Shown here in pieces: positions 51,871 to 54,224 of a stretch of DNA of 54,224 nt. A program made the position numbers and the translations under genes. Within the stretch, counting starts at the first letter, position 1; each line of letters starts with the position of its first letter. The notes under the pieces are model-generated. The model was not told where the DNA came from and ran no database searches. It worked only from the letters and a program-made list of their open reading frames with translations. Source of the stretch: DATJUF01 sp035524095 (lineage in GTDB: Bacteria > Desulfobacterota > Binatia > Binatales > Binataceae); assembly GCA_035524095.1 (NCBI GenBank), contig DATKPK010000144.1, positions 1 to 54,224 on the forward strand, given 5' to 3'.

Positions 51871-52590
51871 ATGTGCTACTGGAAAGCGGACGGCCGCGTG
51901 TGGCTGCGACATTTGTGTTGGCTGGGCAGAAGATTGATTCAATTTGCTTCTACGTACGATCTGGTTAACGTGTTCCTGCTCGTTTACGCGGGGCTGTTTC
52001 CGATCATAAATCCAATTGGCAGCGCTCCGATTTTCCTCGGCCTGTCGCGCCATTGCACGGAAAAAGAGCGCAACTCGCTCGCTCTTCGCGTGACCATCAA
52101 TTGCTTTTTTCTCTTGCTTGGATCGTTGTTGGGCGGTTCGTACGTGCTTGAGTTCTTCGGTATCACACTGCCCATCGTCCGCGTTGCGGGCGGATTGCTG
52201 GTAACTGCTACCGCATGGAAGCTGCTCCAAACTGGAGATTATGACGATGCGCAGAACGATCGCAAAACCGTAACACCCGCCGATGCTTTCTACCCGCTTA
52301 CTATGCCAATAACGGCTGGTCCCGGGTCAATCGCGGTCGCGATAACGCTCGGCAGCCAGCGGCCGCGGGGAGCCAATCTAGCGCATGTGACGCTTTTGGG
52401 TGCGGCGGCTATTGCAGGTCTCGTCGCGATCGCCGCAACCATCTACATTTGTTATCGCTTTGCGGAAGGCACAGTAGGCGCGCTCGGTGAAAGTGGCATC
52501 AATGTCGTCGTCCGCTTGTCGGCGTTCATCCTGCTGTGCATCGGCTTCGAGATTGTGTGGAACGGATATGCTGCGCTGATCCACAGCTAG
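51871..52590 (+). CDS. MarC-family integral membrane protein
   Basis: About 239 residues from the ATG at 51871; the start is uncertain because the frame is open further upstream (TTG at 51829) and no ribosome site is clear. Six hydrophobic segments are visible (first LVNVFLLVYAGLFPIINPIG, last LSAFILLCIGFEIVWNG). The PLTMPITAGPGSIAVAITLG stretch and the INPIGSAPIFL motif are hallmarks of the MarC family. The transported substrate of this family is unknown. It lies 101 bp after the ACAD gene and 86 bp before gadB. Association with gadB in acid or amino-acid stress would be speculation. Confidence 0.88.
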   Translation: MCYWKADGRVWLRHLCWLGRRLIQFASTYDLVNVFLLVYAGLFPIINPIGSAPIFLGLSRHCTEKERNSLALRVTINCFFLLLGSLLGGSYVLEFFGITLPIVRVAGGLLVTATAWKLLQTGDYDDAQNDRKTVTPADAFYPLTMPITAGPGSIAVAITLGSQRPRGANLAHVTLLGAAAIAGLVAIAATIYICYRFAEGTVGALGESGINVVVRLSAFILLCIGFEIVWNGYAALIHS

Positions 52591-52676
52591 GCTTTTTGAA
52601 CGTCAAGTCTTCTGATTTTGACGCCGCCGCCGCAATCGCGCTGGCGCAGACTCGGACGGCCATCGGAGGAATTTGT

Positions 52677-54071
52677 ATGCCGCTTCACCGAAAGAATGAC
52701 GTCGCCCAAAAAGCGCTGGACGTTATCCATAAATCTGACGATTCCACGCAATCGGTCCCGAAGTACAAGATTCCCCGCGCAGAACGTTCGCCGCGAGTGG
52801 CATTTGAACTTGTACACGACGAGTTGTTGCTCGACGGTAACTCCCGGCAAAACCTGGCGACTTTCTGCACCACCTGGACCGAACCCGAAGTTCAGAACCT
52901 CATGGCCGCGTGCATGGATAAGAACATGTGCGACAAGGACGAATATCCGCAGACCGCGGAGATTGAGAGCCGCTGCGTCCATATGATGGCCGACCTCTGG
53001 AACTCCCCCGATGCCGCGAACACGATAGGATGTTCAACCACCGGCTCGAGTGAAGCTGCAATGCTCGGCGGCCTCGCCGCGAAATGGCGCTGGCGGGCGA
53101 AGCGGCGCGCGCAGGGCAAATCCATCGAAAAGCCGAACATGGTGTGCGGGCCGGTGCAGGTCTGCTGGCACAAATTCGGCCGTTACTTCGACGTCGAGGT
53201 CCGCGAAGTGCCGATCGAGGGTGATCACTTGCTGCTGGAACCTGAACGCGCCCTGGAATACTGCGACGAAAATACCATCATGGTGGTGCCGACGCTTGGG
53301 GTCACGATGAGCTGTCAATACGAGCCTGTCGAAGCGATCGCGCATGCGCTCGATAAGCTCGAAGAGGAGACCGGTCTCGACATTCCGATCCACGTTGATG
53401 CGGCCAGCGGCGGTTTCCTTGCTCCATTTTGCCAACCCGGCCTCGTGTGGGACTTTCGGTTGCCGCGCGTCAAATCAATCAACACGTCCGGCCACAAGTT
53501 TGGTCTCGCGCCGCTTGGCGTCGGCTGGGCGATATGGCGGGACGCGGACGACTTGCCTGATGAGTTGGTCTTCCATGTCAATTACCTGGGAGGCGATATG
53601 CCGACCTTCGCGCTGAACTTCTCGCGTCCGGCAGGACAAATCGTTTCCCAATATTACAATTTTCTTCGGCTTGGATTCGAAGGCTATCGGAAAATTCAAA
53701 ATGCCTGTTACCACACAGCGCAACATCTGGCGGCTGAGATTGGTAAGATGGGGCCGTTCAGAATCATTCACGACGGGCGTGGCGGAATTCCTGCGGTCTG
53801 CTGGACGCTGCGTGATGGCGCCGATCAAAACTTCAGCCTTTATGATCTTTCTGATCGGCTGCGCTCGCGCGGATGGCAGGTTCCAGCTTATTCGATGCCG
53901 CCCAATCGTCAGGATCTAGTTGTTCAGCGAATTCTGGTTCGTCACGGCGTCAGCCGCGACCTTGCCGATCTATTGCTTGACGACATCCAGCGTTCGCTGG
54001 CACTCCTTGCGAAACATCCAGTCGCTCATCCGCTGACGGAAAACGAAGCTGGCGGCTATAATCACAACTAG
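52677..54071 (+). CDS. gadB: Glutamate decarboxylase
   Basis: Decarboxylates glutamate to GABA, using PLP. 464 residues from the ATG at 52677, with GGAGG at 52664-52668. PLP lysine is Lys274 in INTSGHKFGLAPLG, close to Lys276 of E. coli GadB. Other signatures: GCSTTGSSEAAMLGGLAAKW, IHVDAASGGFLAPF, and FHVNYLGGDMPTFALNFSRP. The C-terminus ends HNHN... with histidines near the end, comparable to the pH-sensing tail of E. coli GadB (weak). No GABA antiporter (gadC) is in view. Confidence 0.95.
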   Translation: MPLHRKNDVAQKALDVIHKSDDSTQSVPKYKIPRAERSPRVAFELVHDELLLDGNSRQNLATFCTTWTEPEVQNLMAACMDKNMCDKDEYPQTAEIESRCVHMMADLWNSPDAANTIGCSTTGSSEAAMLGGLAAKWRWRAKRRAQGKSIEKPNMVCGPVQVCWHKFGRYFDVEVREVPIEGDHLLLEPERALEYCDENTIMVVPTLGVTMSCQYEPVEAIAHALDKLEEETGLDIPIHVDAASGGFLAPFCQPGLVWDFRLPRVKSINTSGHKFGLAPLGVGWAIWRDADDLPDELVFHVNYLGGDMPTFALNFSRPAGQIVSQYYNFLRLGFEGYRKIQNACYHTAQHLAAEIGKMGPFRIIHDGRGGIPAVCWTLRDGADQNFSLYDLSDRLRSRGWQVPAYSMPPNRQDLVVQRILVRHGVSRDLADLLLDDIQRSLALLAKHPVAHPLTENEAGGYNHN

Positions 54072-54127
54072 CAAATTACGCTAAGGCCTGAAATCGTATA
54101 GGCGATGCAACTGCCTGAGAATCCGCA

Positions 54128-54224
54128 ATGGCTATTGGACTAGGTATTGATGTCTATGGAACGCTGGTTGATCCAATCGGGATTAGTGAGTACCTGCGGA
54201 CAGTGGTTGGGGATCAAGCCGAGC
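54128..54224 (+). CDS. Haloacid dehalogenase-type hydrolase, N-terminal fragment (window edge)
   Basis: The first 32 codons of a gene cut by the end of the window. The protein begins MAIGLGIDVYGTLVDPIGIS; DVYGTLVDP carries the catalytic Asp of type II haloacid dehalogenases (usual FDxYGT). It follows gadB by 56 bp on the same strand. Confidence 0.8.
   Translation, partial: MAIGLGIDVYGTLVDPIGISEYLRTVVGDQAE

Overview
This 54.2-kb window has the look of a chromosomal segment from a Gram-negative bacterium with moderately high G+C content. It holds single-copy housekeeping genes (GlyRS, AsnRS, GuaB, Ddl, GlnE, ThyX), a membrane-anchored lytic transglycosylase, an LpxH-like phosphoesterase, a GTP-dependent PEP carboxykinase, pyruvate phosphate dikinase, CaiB/BaiF CoA-transferase and acyl-CoA dehydrogenase. 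This mixture fits a free-living, soil-type deep-branching lineage formerly placed near the Deltaproteobacteria (Binatota-like). That placement is inferred from gene content only. I see no phage, complete insertion sequence, CRISPR array or rRNA. One tRNA gene, tRNA-Leu(UAG), is present. GTG and TTG starts are common, so several starts below were chosen from Shine-Dalgarno spacing.

Layout. 1-5.1 kb: end of glyS, ppdK, a small membrane protein and an HtrA-like protein that has lost all three catalytic residues. 5.4-10.4 kb: an epimerase-SRPBCC fusion, a secreted cysteine-rich protein divergent from a LuxR-type regulator with palindromes between them, then asnS. 10.4-11.9 kb: a gene-poor stretch with one doubtful ORF. 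11.9-20.5 kb: cobU, glnE, a glutathione transferase, a lytic transglycosylase with a His-rich tail, and a two-lobed CoA-transferase. 20.7-25.0 kb: thyX, a 60-bp repeat patch, a zinc-ribbon ORF, uracil-DNA glycosylase, and a MoxR ATPase/VWA pair whose linker contains three strong palindromes. 25.2-29.9 kb: a FecR-domain protein and a CHASE2 adenylate cyclase, facing the end of a leftward operon ddl-rdgB-glycosyltransferase-cyclic-nucleotide-binding MscS channel. 33-36.8 kb: guaB with a terminator hairpin in its leader, a methyltransferase and a secreted serine protease.

36.9-40.8 kb holds the most distinctive cluster: a TetR regulator with a palindrome inside its probable promoter, followed by five tightly spaced genes. 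These are one divergent ferritin-like protein, two small NTF2-like paralogues and two larger ferritin-like paralogues that keep a complete six-ligand di-iron pattern. I know of no described pathway with this composition; it is the best candidate here for an undescribed system.

41-54 kb: pckG with a clear terminator, an overlapping phosphoesterase/glycosyltransferase pair, an adenosine-specific kinase directly behind the tRNA-Leu gene, a single-domain response regulator, a SnoaL-like protein, a GT4 glycosyltransferase, a flavin/PNPOx-like protein, an aldo/keto reductase, an acyl-CoA dehydrogenase, a MarC membrane protein, glutamate decarboxylase, and the start of a haloacid dehalogenase cut by the window edge.
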